A DNA stretch of 64,000 nt, from positions 1 to 64,000 of the forward strand of contig PABI01000080.1 in NCBI GenBank assembly GCA_002699125.1, read 5' to 3'. Both the position numbers and the translations under genes were made by a program. The notes beneath the pieces were generated by a model, which had not been told where the DNA came from, searched no databases, and saw only the letters and a list, made by a program, of their open reading frames with translations. Below are positions 9,071 to 17,185 of the stretch, one piece after another (position 1 is the stretch's first letter; every line of letters starts with the position of its first letter). This DNA comes from Anaerolineaceae bacterium (GTDB taxonomy: Bacteria; Chloroflexota; Anaerolineae; Promineifilales; Promineifilaceae).

Positions 9071-9223
9071 ATGTTATTCTTACACCGTGAAGATGGTCAG
9101 GGCTTGGTAGAATATGCATTGGTATTGGTCCTCGTGGCTGTTGTTGTAATTGCTATTCTGACTCTGCTCGGTCCGCAAATTGGTAATGTTTTTAGCCGTA
9201 TCGTTAATGGTCTCAGTGCCTAA
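9071..9223 (+). CDS. Flp/Fap-type pilin (50 aa)
   Basis: A perfect AAAGGAGG (9054-9061) precedes the ATG at 9071 by nine bases. The 50-residue product starts MLFLHREDGQGLVEYALVLV, then an almost entirely aliphatic stretch and ends GNVFSRIVNGLSA. G-Q-G-L-V-E-Y is the processing region of Flp pilins: a prepilin peptidase (TadV) would cut near the Gly before the hydrophobic stretch, leaving E+5 and Y+6. It is followed by a strong terminator and then the cpaE-cpaF-tadB-tadC genes, so it is the major subunit of the Tad pilus. A second, longer homologue lies at 54998-55405. Confidence 0.93.
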   Translation: MLFLHREDGQGLVEYALVLVLVAVVVIAILTLLGPQIGNVFSRIVNGLSA

Positions 9224-9276
9224 TAATTGGCAATATTCATTTTAAGACATATTCGTTGTTTGTTTTTTTGAGACCA

Positions 9277-9310
9277 GAGCCCTATCGTCCTGATAGGGCT
9301 CGATTTTTTT
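9277..9310 (+). terminator. Intrinsic terminator after the Flp pilin gene
   Basis: GAGCCCTATC (9277-9286) pairs perfectly with GATAGGGCTC (9292-9301) around a five-base loop, followed by seven T (9304-9310). This separates the highly expressed pilin transcript from the assembly genes. Confidence 0.93.
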
Positions 9311-9357
9311 GTACTGCTCTTGACTGTTCCCTGCATTTTATAGGCCAACTTCCCCTA

Positions 9358-9385
9358 TTGACATTGTTATGGATCATAGTATGAT
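9358..9385 (+). promoter_or_regulatory. Sigma70-type promoter upstream of cpaE
   Basis: TTGACA (9358-9363), 16-base spacer, TATGAT (9380-9385). It is about 160 bases before cpaE and just after the pilin terminator, so it likely drives the assembly operon. The remaining bases between 9311 and 9546 hold no gene that I can see. Confidence 0.65.
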
Positions 9386-9546
9386 GGTCTAAATCCCTAC
9401 TTTAGGGCATAATATTATGTATATATAGGTTCTTATTATTCCTCAACTTCTCATTAGTAAAAAACTCTTTGAATAAAAAGTATAATAAACTTAAGCGATA
9501 ATTGCAGTTTTGAGAAAATGTAGTTTAAGAACTCTTTGGGTAAATA

Positions 9547-10836
9547 ATGGCAGGAAATATTCGAGTACTGATTGTAGATGATCTCCCAGAAACAAGGGAA
9601 AATGTTCGAAAACTGCTTCAGTTTGAGTCGGACATAGAAGTAATTGGCCAGGCGGGTACAGGTGAAGAAGCTGTTCAAATGGCCAAAGACCATCAGCCAG
9701 ACATCATCTTGATGGACATTAATATGCCGGGCATTGATGGCATTGGTGCTAGCCAGCAAATCACGGAATCGGTACCAACAGTCCAGATTATTATCATGTC
9801 TGTGCAAAGCGATCCCAACTATCTGCGCCGTGCAATGATGGCTGGGGCACGCGATTTTTTGACGAAGCCATTTGGGGGGGATGAATTAGTTGCGGCAATA
9901 CGCAGAGTACATGACAAACGCCCAACAATAAGCACGACACCCGCACGCCAACCCCGGCAAAGCGCGGGCGACACACCCGCTGAACCCATGACCCTGCCAG
10001 AAGGCAACGTGATTGCTGTCTATAGCCCCAAAGGCGGAGCCGGTTGTACAACGCTCTCTATAAACTTGGCAGTCGCGCTTGCCCGAAGAGGGCGAAGAAC
10101 TATTTTGGTCGATGCTAGCTTGCAGTTTGGTGATGTTTCTGTAATGCTAAATATGAAAGCTGTAACAAGTATTGCCGATTTAAGCGACCGCGGTAATGAA
10201 CTTGACCAAGATTTGATCAGCAGCATTTCCCAGGTGCATCGCAGCAACCTGAATGTGTTACTGGCCCCTCCCCGACCAGAAATGGCGGATGTGGTTACTG
10301 AAGAAAACATTAAACAGCTAATGGCTGCCTTGAAAGAGTCTTTTGACTTTATTATTGTAGATACAACAACTTACCTTAGTGAAAAGACACTTGCTGTATT
10401 GGACTTGGCTGATCGTATTGTGTTAATTGCCCAACAAAATTTGTCTAGCTTGAAAAACGTCAGCCGTTTCTTTGATCTAGCGGAAAGCCTAGAATATGAA
10501 ACACAGAAGGTCTGGTTGGTTGTTAATAGAGCAAAGAGCAAACAGGGAAAAGGCATTTCTGTTCATGATGTTGGTAAAGCGCTCAAGCGCCCAATTTATG
10601 GCACCATCCCAGATGATGAAATAACCGTAATGGATGCTTCAAATCAGGGTGTTCCCATGGTGATGGGTGAACACCAAAAGAAAAACATAAGTTTGGCAAT
10701 CATCAAAATAGCAGATCAAATTGCCAAAGAGCTAATGGATGGCAAAACGCCAGTGAGTAGCAATAAAGCTGAAGCTGAGAAACCAAGTGGTTTGTTTGGC
10801 CGGTTTTTTGGTCGTCGCGAAAAAGCTGGAGGTTAA
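9547..10836 (+). CDS. cpaE: CpaE/TadZ-like pilus localisation ATPase with receiver domain (429 aa)
   Basis: Residues 1-122 are a receiver domain with a complete acidic site (D11, D12, phosphoacceptor D57, K at 107), unlike many TadZ proteins whose receiver is degenerate. A linker rich in Pro/Thr leads to a MinD/ParA-type ATPase with deviant Walker A KGGAGCTT (K162). The last ~30 residues end in GLFGRFFGRREKAGG, a possible basic amphipathic membrane anchor. CpaE/TadZ places the Tad secretion complex at the pole or on the membrane. It is followed two bases later by cpaF. An intact phosphosite suggests control by phosphorylation. Confidence 0.92.
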   Translation: MAGNIRVLIVDDLPETRENVRKLLQFESDIEVIGQAGTGEEAVQMAKDHQPDIILMDINMPGIDGIGASQQITESVPTVQIIIMSVQSDPNYLRRAMMAGARDFLTKPFGGDELVAAIRRVHDKRPTISTTPARQPRQSAGDTPAEPMTLPEGNVIAVYSPKGGAGCTTLSINLAVALARRGRRTILVDASLQFGDVSVMLNMKAVTSIADLSDRGNELDQDLISSISQVHRSNLNVLLAPPRPEMADVVTEENIKQLMAALKESFDFIIVDTTTYLSEKTLAVLDLADRIVLIAQQNLSSLKNVSRFFDLAESLEYETQKVWLVVNRAKSKQGKGISVHDVGKALKRPIYGTIPDDEITVMDASNQGVPMVMGEHQKKNISLAIIKIADQIAKELMDGKTPVSSNKAEAEKPSGLFGRFFGRREKAGG

Positions 10837-10838
10837 TC

Positions 10839-12215
10839 GTGTCTCTTTTAAAACGCATTGAAAGGAACCAGGACTCATCAACTCAAGCAGAACCTTCGAA
10901 ACTGCAAGAGCTTAGGGTAAAACGTGCTTCTCCGGCAGTGGGTTCTCGTGACGCCTATGTGGATTTGAAAAACCGCATTCAGCAACGATTAATTGCCGAG
11001 CTTGATCCTGGCATGGACATTACGCAAACGGCCGAAGTCCGCATGACGATTCAAGAGATGTTTGAATCGATGCTAGCAGAAGAAAGCATCGTTTTAACGC
11101 GCAATGAAAAACGTCGCTTGTTTGAAGCAATTGTGGCTGAAATTTTGGGTTTTGGTCCGCTTGAGCAGTTCCTGCATATGGACGGCGTTACAGAAATTAT
11201 GGTGAATGGGCCAAAGAATGTTTACATTGAACGCGGAGGAAAAATTCAACGCGTCAACGTAACATTTGAAGATAACGACCATTTGCTGCGCATCATTGAC
11301 CGTATTGTGGCTCCGTTGGGACGCCGCATTGACGAAGGATCACCGATGGTGGATGCTCGTTTACCTGATGGTTCTCGTGTGAATGCCGTTATTCCACCTA
11401 TTTCGCTAAATGGTGCCTCACTTACTATTCGTATTTTCTCCAAGATTCCATTTACCGTTGAAAACATTATTGAGTTTGGCAGTATTACCGTTGAAGCAGT
11501 TGAGTTCCTGAAAGCGTGCGTCATTTCCAAGTTGAACGTCATGATTTCTGGCGGTACCGGTTCCGGTAAAACCACGCTGCTGAACATTCTTTCTGGTTTT
11601 ATTCCCGATGAAGAGCGGATTGTTACCATTGAAAACGCGGCAGAATTACAGCTGCGCCAGGACCATGTGGTAACGTTGGAATCCCGAAATGCTAACGTTG
11701 AGGGCCGTGGCGCCGTAACCATTCAGGATTTGGTGATTAACTCGCTGCGTATGCGCCCTGACCGCATTATTGTTGGGGAAGTCCGTGGTGGTGAAGCGCT
11801 GGATATGTTGCAGGCTATGAATACGGGTCATGACGGCAGTCTGGCGACAGGCCATGCCAACAGTCCGCGCGATATGCTGTCTCGTTTGGAGACCATGGTG
11901 TTGATGGCCGGTATGGATTTGCCCCACCGGGCTATTCGTGAGCAAATTGCAGCCGCTATTCATTTGGTTGTGCACCAGGATCGTATGCGGGATGGATCTC
12001 GTAAAGTTACTTCCATTAGCGAGATTCAAGGGATGGAAGGTGACGTGATTACAACATCGGAAATCTTCCGCTTTGAGCAGACGAATATTGAAAATGGCAA
12101 AGTGATTGGCCGCTTGCGTCCTACAGGTTTACGACCCAAGTTTATGTGGAAGATTCAGGAGTCTGGCATAATGCTGCCACCTTCTATCTTTGGTATTGGT
12201 AGTCGCCGCCGCTAG
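10839..12215 (+). CDS. cpaF: CpaF/TadA secretion ATPase of the Tad pilus (458 aa)
   Basis: GTG start at 10839, with GGAGG just upstream overlapping the end of cpaE. It is a full-length type II/IV secretion ATPase: N-terminal all-alpha part, then Walker A GGTGSGKTT (238-246), Walker B region RPDRIIVGEVRGGEALDML, and the conserved His box TGHDGSLATGHANSPRDM. It powers pilin polymerisation on the cytoplasmic face together with TadB and TadC. Almost no ACGGCCGT octamers occur across cpaE-cpaF, although the frame and product are entirely normal. Confidence 0.95.
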   Translation: MSLLKRIERNQDSSTQAEPSKLQELRVKRASPAVGSRDAYVDLKNRIQQRLIAELDPGMDITQTAEVRMTIQEMFESMLAEESIVLTRNEKRRLFEAIVAEILGFGPLEQFLHMDGVTEIMVNGPKNVYIERGGKIQRVNVTFEDNDHLLRIIDRIVAPLGRRIDEGSPMVDARLPDGSRVNAVIPPISLNGASLTIRIFSKIPFTVENIIEFGSITVEAVEFLKACVISKLNVMISGGTGSGKTTLLNILSGFIPDEERIVTIENAAELQLRQDHVVTLESRNANVEGRGAVTIQDLVINSLRMRPDRIIVGEVRGGEALDMLQAMNTGHDGSLATGHANSPRDMLSRLETMVLMAGMDLPHRAIREQIAAAIHLVVHQDRMRDGSRKVTSISEIQGMEGDVITTSEIFRFEQTNIENGKVIGRLRPTGLRPKFMWKIQESGIMLPPSIFGIGSRRR

Positions 12216-12252
12216 TTTTGTTTGCTTGGCGTGATGAATTAGGAGCGTGCTT

Positions 12253-13248
12253 ATGTCTCCATTAGTTATCATTGTAGGTGGACTCGCTGTTTTGCTGATG
12301 CTCGGTGCCGGGATTGCCATTGTTGTTACGGGCAATCAGAGTGCCGTTGACGAGCGTCTGGAACAGTTTGTGGGTACAGGAACTGTTGTTGACCTGCCAG
12401 AGAGTGTTGTTGATGATGGTGGGCCTGATGTAGCGGACCGTTTGGACAAAGCTTTATCAGGACGTAACTTCTTCGAGCCAATCCGGGAGCGAATTTCCAG
12501 AGCAGACGCCAAACTACGTGTTAGTGAGTACGTAACACTTGTGTTTGTTTGCGGTATATTGGCTGCGATTGTCGGGTACTTTTTGCCCCAACAAAATTCG
12601 GTGGTTTTTGCCGTTATTGGCGGTTTGCTTGGGCTTAGGATTCCTCGGTTTTATGTGCGGACAATGGCCAAGAAGCGTATGCAAACTTTTGATGCCCAGT
12701 TAAGTGACACGCTTAATTTATGGGTGAATGCACTGCGCTCTGGGTATAGTGTTTTGCAGGCGATGGAAGCGATTGCCACAGAGTTGCCGGCACCTGTTTC
12801 CGTTGAATTTGAACGAGTTGTTCAGGAAGTGCGGCTGGGTCTTAGCGTGGAGCAGGCGTTGGGTAATATGTATCGGCGGGTACCTAGTGAAGACTTGGAC
12901 TTGGTGATTACGGCCGTAAACATCCAGCGCGAAGTGGGTGGTAACCTGGCCGAAGTGTTGGACACCATTAGCTACACAATTCGTGAACGCGTGCGCATCA
13001 AAGGTGAAATTCGCACTCTGACAGCGCAAGGGCGTGCGTCTGGCTGGATTATTAGCCTGCTGCCCGTTGCTTTGGGCTTTATTCTGTATTTGATCAATCC
13101 TGAATATGTGTCGGAGCTTTGGGTTCGAGAAGATCCCTGGATACTTCCGCAGGTAATTCCCTGTGGTTGGGTGGTTATGGCCTTCAGTGGCATGATGATT
13201 GGTGCTGGTGCATATGCTATCAGCAAGATCGTGAACATTGAAGTGTAA
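12253..13248 (+). CDS. tadB: TadB, inner membrane platform protein (331 aa)
   Basis: ATG at 12253 sits seven bases after AGGAG (12241-12245); the in-frame GTG at 12247 is too close to that site. The protein has an N-terminal helix, a cytoplasmic part, two central helices (about 95-135), the T2SSF domain (FDAQLSDTLNLWVNALRSGY ... EVGGNLAEVLDTI) and a C-terminal helix pair. It forms the platform with TadC that couples CpaF to pilus growth. Confidence 0.93.
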   Translation: MSPLVIIVGGLAVLLMLGAGIAIVVTGNQSAVDERLEQFVGTGTVVDLPESVVDDGGPDVADRLDKALSGRNFFEPIRERISRADAKLRVSEYVTLVFVCGILAAIVGYFLPQQNSVVFAVIGGLLGLRIPRFYVRTMAKKRMQTFDAQLSDTLNLWVNALRSGYSVLQAMEAIATELPAPVSVEFERVVQEVRLGLSVEQALGNMYRRVPSEDLDLVITAVNIQREVGGNLAEVLDTISYTIRERVRIKGEIRTLTAQGRASGWIISLLPVALGFILYLINPEYVSELWVREDPWILPQVIPCGWVVMAFSGMMIGAGAYAISKIVNIEV

Positions 13249-13278
13249 CGGCCGTTTAGCGTTGGAGAACAGTTAATT

Positions 13279-14223
13279 ATGTCACCATTAATGTTACTTG
13301 TAATCGTGGTTTTGGCCTTTCTACTAATGGGTGGCAGCGTCCTGTTGCTGCGACGGTCAGAAGATGACCCGCTGGCTGTGCGTATTGATGAATTTGCTGC
13401 CCGAGAAGAAATCGTCTCCATTGAAGAAATTGAGCTGTCGCTACCCTTTTCCGACCGTGTTTTTGTACCCATCATTCGCCGTATCAGCGAATTTTTGGTG
13501 CAATATACACCGCAGAAAACGCTGGAAAGCACAACCCGACTGCTAGAATTGGCCGGTAATCCGCGTAATATGCGGGCGGCTGAGTTTATTGTGGTGCGCG
13601 GTGTATTTACCGTTTTCTTTGCGGCGCTCGTTTTTTTGATGATGTCGCGCTTGGGCAGTGCTGAACTTGGCCGACGGCTACTTTACACGTTAGGCGCCGC
13701 GATTTTGGGCTGGTATTTGCCGTGGATGATGCTGCGTTCTATGGTGGATCGGCGTAAAGATGCCATCATCAAGAAATTGCCCGATGCCCTTGATTTAATG
13801 ACGATTTGTGTGGATGCTGGCCTGACCTTTAATGCCGCCATGCAAAAAGTAGACGAAAAATGGGACGATCCGCTGGCTAATGAGTTTGGCCGCGTTATTC
13901 ACGAAATGCAGCTGGGTAAATCGCGCCGACAATCGTTACGTGATATGTCTGACCGGATGGATGTACCTGATGTGACCAGTTTTATTGCGGCCGTTTTGCA
14001 GGCAGATCAGCTGGGTGTAGGCATTGGTAAGATTCTGCGGATTCAGTCAGAGCAAATGCGGGTACGACGGCGGCAGCGGGCTGAAGAGAAAGCCCAGCAG
14101 GCCCCGGTAAAAATGCTGTTCCCGATGGTGTTCCTGATTTTCCCCTCTATCTTTGTTGTGCTTTTAGGTCCGGCTGGATTCCAGGTATTGCGGAACGAAT
14201 CTTTGAGTGGCGTTACCGGTTAG
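13279..14223 (+). CDS. tadC: TadC, inner membrane platform protein (314 aa)
   Basis: It starts 30 bases after tadB with GGAG upstream. Helix at the N-terminus, two central helices (about 110-150), a T2SSF domain (KKLPDALDLMTICVDAGLTF ... SFIAAVLQADQLGVGIGKIL) and a final helix. It is the second half of the Tad platform. The operon ends here: no prepilin peptidase, CpaB, TadE/F minor pilins or TadD are found, so these must be elsewhere; a secretin is not expected in a monoderm-like envelope. Confidence 0.93.
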   Translation: MSPLMLLVIVVLAFLLMGGSVLLLRRSEDDPLAVRIDEFAAREEIVSIEEIELSLPFSDRVFVPIIRRISEFLVQYTPQKTLESTTRLLELAGNPRNMRAAEFIVVRGVFTVFFAALVFLMMSRLGSAELGRRLLYTLGAAILGWYLPWMMLRSMVDRRKDAIIKKLPDALDLMTICVDAGLTFNAAMQKVDEKWDDPLANEFGRVIHEMQLGKSRRQSLRDMSDRMDVPDVTSFIAAVLQADQLGVGIGKILRIQSEQMRVRRRQRAEEKAQQAPVKMLFPMVFLIFPSIFVVLLGPAGFQVLRNESLSGVTG

Positions 14224-14313
14224 ATTGCTGTACTGTATGAGATCAACAGGGCAATTTTGTTAGATTGCTGCTGAGTTTATTAACAGTTTCCACAATTAAA
14301 GGTCAAGCAGTCT

Positions 14314-15045
14314 TTGGCTGAAAAGATTCAATTGCCAGTCTTGACCTGGCGAAGTCGTGCTAGAGGGCTGGCAGATTCCCTCCTTAATTTTGTTTTCCCC
14401 CCTGTCTGTGGCGCTTGCAAAAAAGCAGGCTCATTAATTTGCGAAGATTGCCATAATCAACTGCAATGGGTTCAGGCGCCGCTTTGTCGTCGTTGTGGCC
14501 GACCTGTCTCTAGGCCCACTGATTGCTGCTCGGTTTGTCGGGAACGGCCGTTACCCCTCAAGCATATTCGAGCCGCCGTTCTTTTTGTCCATCCTGTAGC
14601 CAAACTAATCCATAATCTGAAATACAACGGCGCGTTTGCCCTGGCAAAACCGCTGGCTGAAATGATGGCTGAAGCATGGATAACCTGGCATATGCCGGTA
14701 GACTTGGTGTTGCCTATTCCACTCCATGCCGAACGCCAGCGCGAAAGAGGGTATAATCAGTCTGCCCTACTTACCCGTGACTTTTGCCGGCTGGCTACCT
14801 TGCCCTATGCTGAGGATGGGCTGCAAAGAACGCGGTTTACGACGCCACAGGTAGGATTAACGGCCGTTGAACGGCTAAAAAATGTGCAGGATGCGTTTGC
14901 CACAAAAGTAGAAGTGGCAGGCAAACATATTCTTTTGATCGATGATGTTTGTACAACTGGGGCTACGATGGCTGCCGCAGCCACTACCCTTTATGCGGCT
15001 GGCGCAAAAACCGTTTCTGGCTATTGTGTGGCTCGTGCAATTTAG
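14314..15045 (+). CDS. ComF-family phosphoribosyltransferase-like protein (243 aa)
   Basis: No ATG is available before the conserved part, so TTG at 14314 is taken as start. Residues 32-75 hold four Cys pairs (CGACKKAG, CEDC, CRRCGRP, CSVC) forming a zinc-binding region. The C-terminal half is a type I PRTase fold with the PRPP loop ILLIDDVCTTGATM. ComF proteins take part in DNA uptake in naturally competent bacteria, but their enzymatic role is unproven. It follows the Tad genes by 90 bases; competence and Tad pili could be linked, which is inference. Confidence 0.9.
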   Translation: MAEKIQLPVLTWRSRARGLADSLLNFVFPPVCGACKKAGSLICEDCHNQLQWVQAPLCRRCGRPVSRPTDCCSVCRERPLPLKHIRAAVLFVHPVAKLIHNLKYNGAFALAKPLAEMMAEAWITWHMPVDLVLPIPLHAERQRERGYNQSALLTRDFCRLATLPYAEDGLQRTRFTTPQVGLTAVERLKNVQDAFATKVEVAGKHILLIDDVCTTGATMAAAATTLYAAGAKTVSGYCVARAI

Positions 15046-15070
15046 CACAAGATAGCCAGAACTTATTCAC

Positions 15071-15099
15071 TTAAGTCATCATACTTTTTCTCGTATGAT
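15071..15099 (+). promoter_or_regulatory. Possible promoter for the hibernation factor gene
   Basis: A perfect-looking -10 TATGAT (15094-15099) with a weak -35 TTAAGT 17 bases upstream. A leader of about 160 bases would follow. No known riboswitch motif was recognised in it. Confidence 0.3.
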
Positions 15100-15262
15100 T
15101 GCAGTGTGTATGCAAAAGCGGAGAGCTTCTAAAAAAGCTCAGACCCGAACGCCGCTCTTGCTTAAGCAAATCACAGTGAAGCCATTTGTTTAATTGTGCA
15201 AAACTTTTGGTGATTTGCTAAACGACCAGAATTTCTTTTCTTAAACAAAGGGAGATTAGACG

Positions 15263-15832
15263 ATGGAACTATCAGTTAACGGCCGTAACATGGAAGTCAC
15301 TACAAGATTACGCAACTATGTAGAAAAGAAAACAGGAAAACTTGATAGATACATGCCCAATCTGGCTGAAGTACACGTAGACCTTTCCGAAACAAACGCC
15401 CGCAATGCCGTCGAGCGTCAGGTCGCCCAAATCACCATCCGCGATAAACGAGGCACCATTCTACGCGCAGAAGAGCGCAGCAACGACATGTTTGCCTCCA
15501 TTGATGCTGTCGTAGACAAACTTTACCGCCAGATTAGCCGCTACCGCGGCAAGCGGCAGCGTAAATGGCGCGGTGGGAACGGAAACAATGACGATTTTAT
15601 TATGGGCGAACCGCTGCCTCTGGAAGAGGAATTGGCTGAATCAGATGAGCCGGTTATTGTGCGTACCAAAAAATTTACGATGCGTCCTATGAGTGCCGAA
15701 GAAGCAGTCGATCAAATTGAACTGCTGGGCCATGATTTCTTCGTCTTTTTTAATGCTGATGAGCAGGCCGTCAACGTGCTTTACCGACGGCGCGATAACA
15801 ATTATGGGTTATTACAACCCGACATGGATTAA
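15263..15832 (+). CDS. hpf: Long-form ribosome hibernation promoting factor (189 aa)
   Basis: Start ATG 15263 follows GGGAGA. Residues 1-105 are the RaiA/HPF ribosome-binding fold (MELSVNGRNMEVTTRLRNYV ... DMFASIDAVVDKLYRQI). A charged linker leads to the C-terminal dimerisation domain (about 130-185: KFTMRPMSAEEAVDQIELL, FFVFFNADEQAVNVLYRRRD). Long HPF binds the 30S decoding centre and joins two 70S ribosomes into an inactive 100S dimer in starvation. It is a single-gene unit closed by a terminator. Confidence 0.95.
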   Translation: MELSVNGRNMEVTTRLRNYVEKKTGKLDRYMPNLAEVHVDLSETNARNAVERQVAQITIRDKRGTILRAEERSNDMFASIDAVVDKLYRQISRYRGKRQRKWRGGNGNNDDFIMGEPLPLEEELAESDEPVIVRTKKFTMRPMSAEEAVDQIELLGHDFFVFFNADEQAVNVLYRRRDNNYGLLQPDMD

Positions 15833-15842
15833 CAACTAGATG

Positions 15843-15886
15843 AAACGCTCCGAAAGCAAAAGAGTGCATTCGGAGCGTTTTCTTTT
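15843..15886 (+). terminator. Intrinsic terminator after hpf
   Basis: AAACGCTCCGAA (15843-15854) pairs with TTCGGAGCGTTT (15869-15880), followed by TTTTCTTTT. It also shows that a start for the next gene at 15840 would be wrong, because that frame would translate the terminator. Confidence 0.9.
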
Positions 15887-15899
15887 CCCTCAAATAGTG

Positions 15900-16400
15900 A
15901 TGTCACGACCCTATATTCTTGTTGTGTGTACGGCAAACATCTGCCGTTCGCCCGTGGCCGAGGTTTTGCTGCGCACCAAACTAAATGCTGCTGGCTTAAC
16001 GGATTGGACCGTTTCTTCTGCCGGGACCTGGGCCGAACCGGGCCATACGGCCGCACCGTTCAGCATTGCCCTCATGGCCGAGCGCGGACTGGATATTCGT
16101 TCGCACCGCTCGCAGCCGGTAACAGACCAGTTGATGCAGCAAGCGGATTTATTGTTGTGTATGGAAACAGACCATGCGCAAACCCTGCGGCAAGATTACC
16201 CTGTACACCAGCACAAAATCTACACCATTCGGCAAATGGCCGGGCAGCGTGGCAGCGTGCGTGACCCATACGGCGGCTCGCGACGGCAGTATGAGCGCAT
16301 GGTGGCTGAAGTAGACGAGTTGATTGAACAAGGTTTCCCGCGCATTCGGGAAGTGGCGCAGGAAAACTTTCAGAGAAGAGGCAAGGATGGATCGAGCTGA
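15900..16400 (+). CDS. Low-molecular-weight protein tyrosine/arginine phosphatase (166 aa)
   Basis: ATG 15900, after the hpf terminator. The P-loop CTANICRS (C10 to R16) is at the N-terminus as in all LMW-PTPs, and the general-acid loop DPYGG lies about residue 121. The length matches the family. It may dephosphorylate tyrosine residues of exopolysaccharide kinases or arginine residues (YwlE type); the sequence does not decide. Its end overlaps the next gene by 14 bases, so the two are cotranscribed. Confidence 0.92.
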   Translation: MSRPYILVVCTANICRSPVAEVLLRTKLNAAGLTDWTVSSAGTWAEPGHTAAPFSIALMAERGLDIRSHRSQPVTDQLMQQADLLLCMETDHAQTLRQDYPVHQHKIYTIRQMAGQRGSVRDPYGGSRRQYERMVAEVDELIEQGFPRIREVAQENFQRRGKDGSS

Positions 16401-17142
16401 ATTAATAACGTATTTAGATGATTATTTAAACATTGCCGAGATTGCCGACTATGGGCCGCAAGGCTTGCAGGTAGAAACCACCAACACCGACGTGAAGCGC
16501 ATTGCCCTGGCTGTGGACGTATCGCCGGTGATTATTGAAACGGCCGTATCCTGGCAGGCTGATATGCTTCTGGTGCATCATGGCGTGCTGTGGCGGCAGG
16601 TCGAGCGCATTGCTGGGCCGCTGGGGGCACGTGTGCAACAAATGATGGCCCACGGCCTCAATTTGTACGCGGCACATTTGCCACTGGATGCCCATCCCGA
16701 AGTGGGCAACAATGCTGTGCTGGCCAACATATTTGGCGTAACAGATGTTGAATGGTGGTATTCACCTACCAATGTGCCTATCGCTGTTGTTGGTAATGTG
16801 CCCACCCGGCTCAGTCTGGATGGTTTTGTCAGCCGGGTAAATAGCCAGCTCAATACGGATGCTGCCGTGCTGGCACATGGCCCGGCCCAGGTGCAGCGGC
16901 TGGCCATCCTCTCTGGCTTTGGTGCCGACAAAGTGGCCGAGGCCAAAGCACTGGGAGCCGATACTTTCTTAACCGGCGAAACGTCCCACGCCAACTATTG
17001 GGCTGCCTCTGATTATGGCCTGAACGTGATTTTTGCCGGGCACTACGCCACCGAGACGGTAGGCGTGCAGGCGCTGGGTACTCATCTAACCGAAAAATTT
17101 GGCGTGGAAACACGCTTTTTTGATTTTCCCACTGCTATGTAG
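16387..17142 (+). CDS. Nif3/YbgI-family dinuclear metal protein (251 aa)
   Basis: ATG 16387 lies within the previous gene, preceded by GAAGAGG. Metal-ligand motifs are visible: LLVHHGVLW, LYAAHLPLDAHPEVGNN and, near the C-terminus, IFAGHYATETVGVQAL (the His and Glu bind metal). This is the short form of the Nif3-like family, which lacks the inserted PII-like domain. The biochemical function is unsettled; it is often described as a GTP cyclohydrolase I type 2 homologue, on weak grounds. Confidence 0.92.
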   Translation: MDRAELITYLDDYLNIAEIADYGPQGLQVETTNTDVKRIALAVDVSPVIIETAVSWQADMLLVHHGVLWRQVERIAGPLGARVQQMMAHGLNLYAAHLPLDAHPEVGNNAVLANIFGVTDVEWWYSPTNVPIAVVGNVPTRLSLDGFVSRVNSQLNTDAAVLAHGPAQVQRLAILSGFGADKVAEAKALGADTFLTGETSHANYWAASDYGLNVIFAGHYATETVGVQALGTHLTEKFGVETRFFDFPTAM

Positions 17143-17185
17143 GTCAATTTTACAAAATTGACCAACTTTTATTAGGAGAGTTTTT

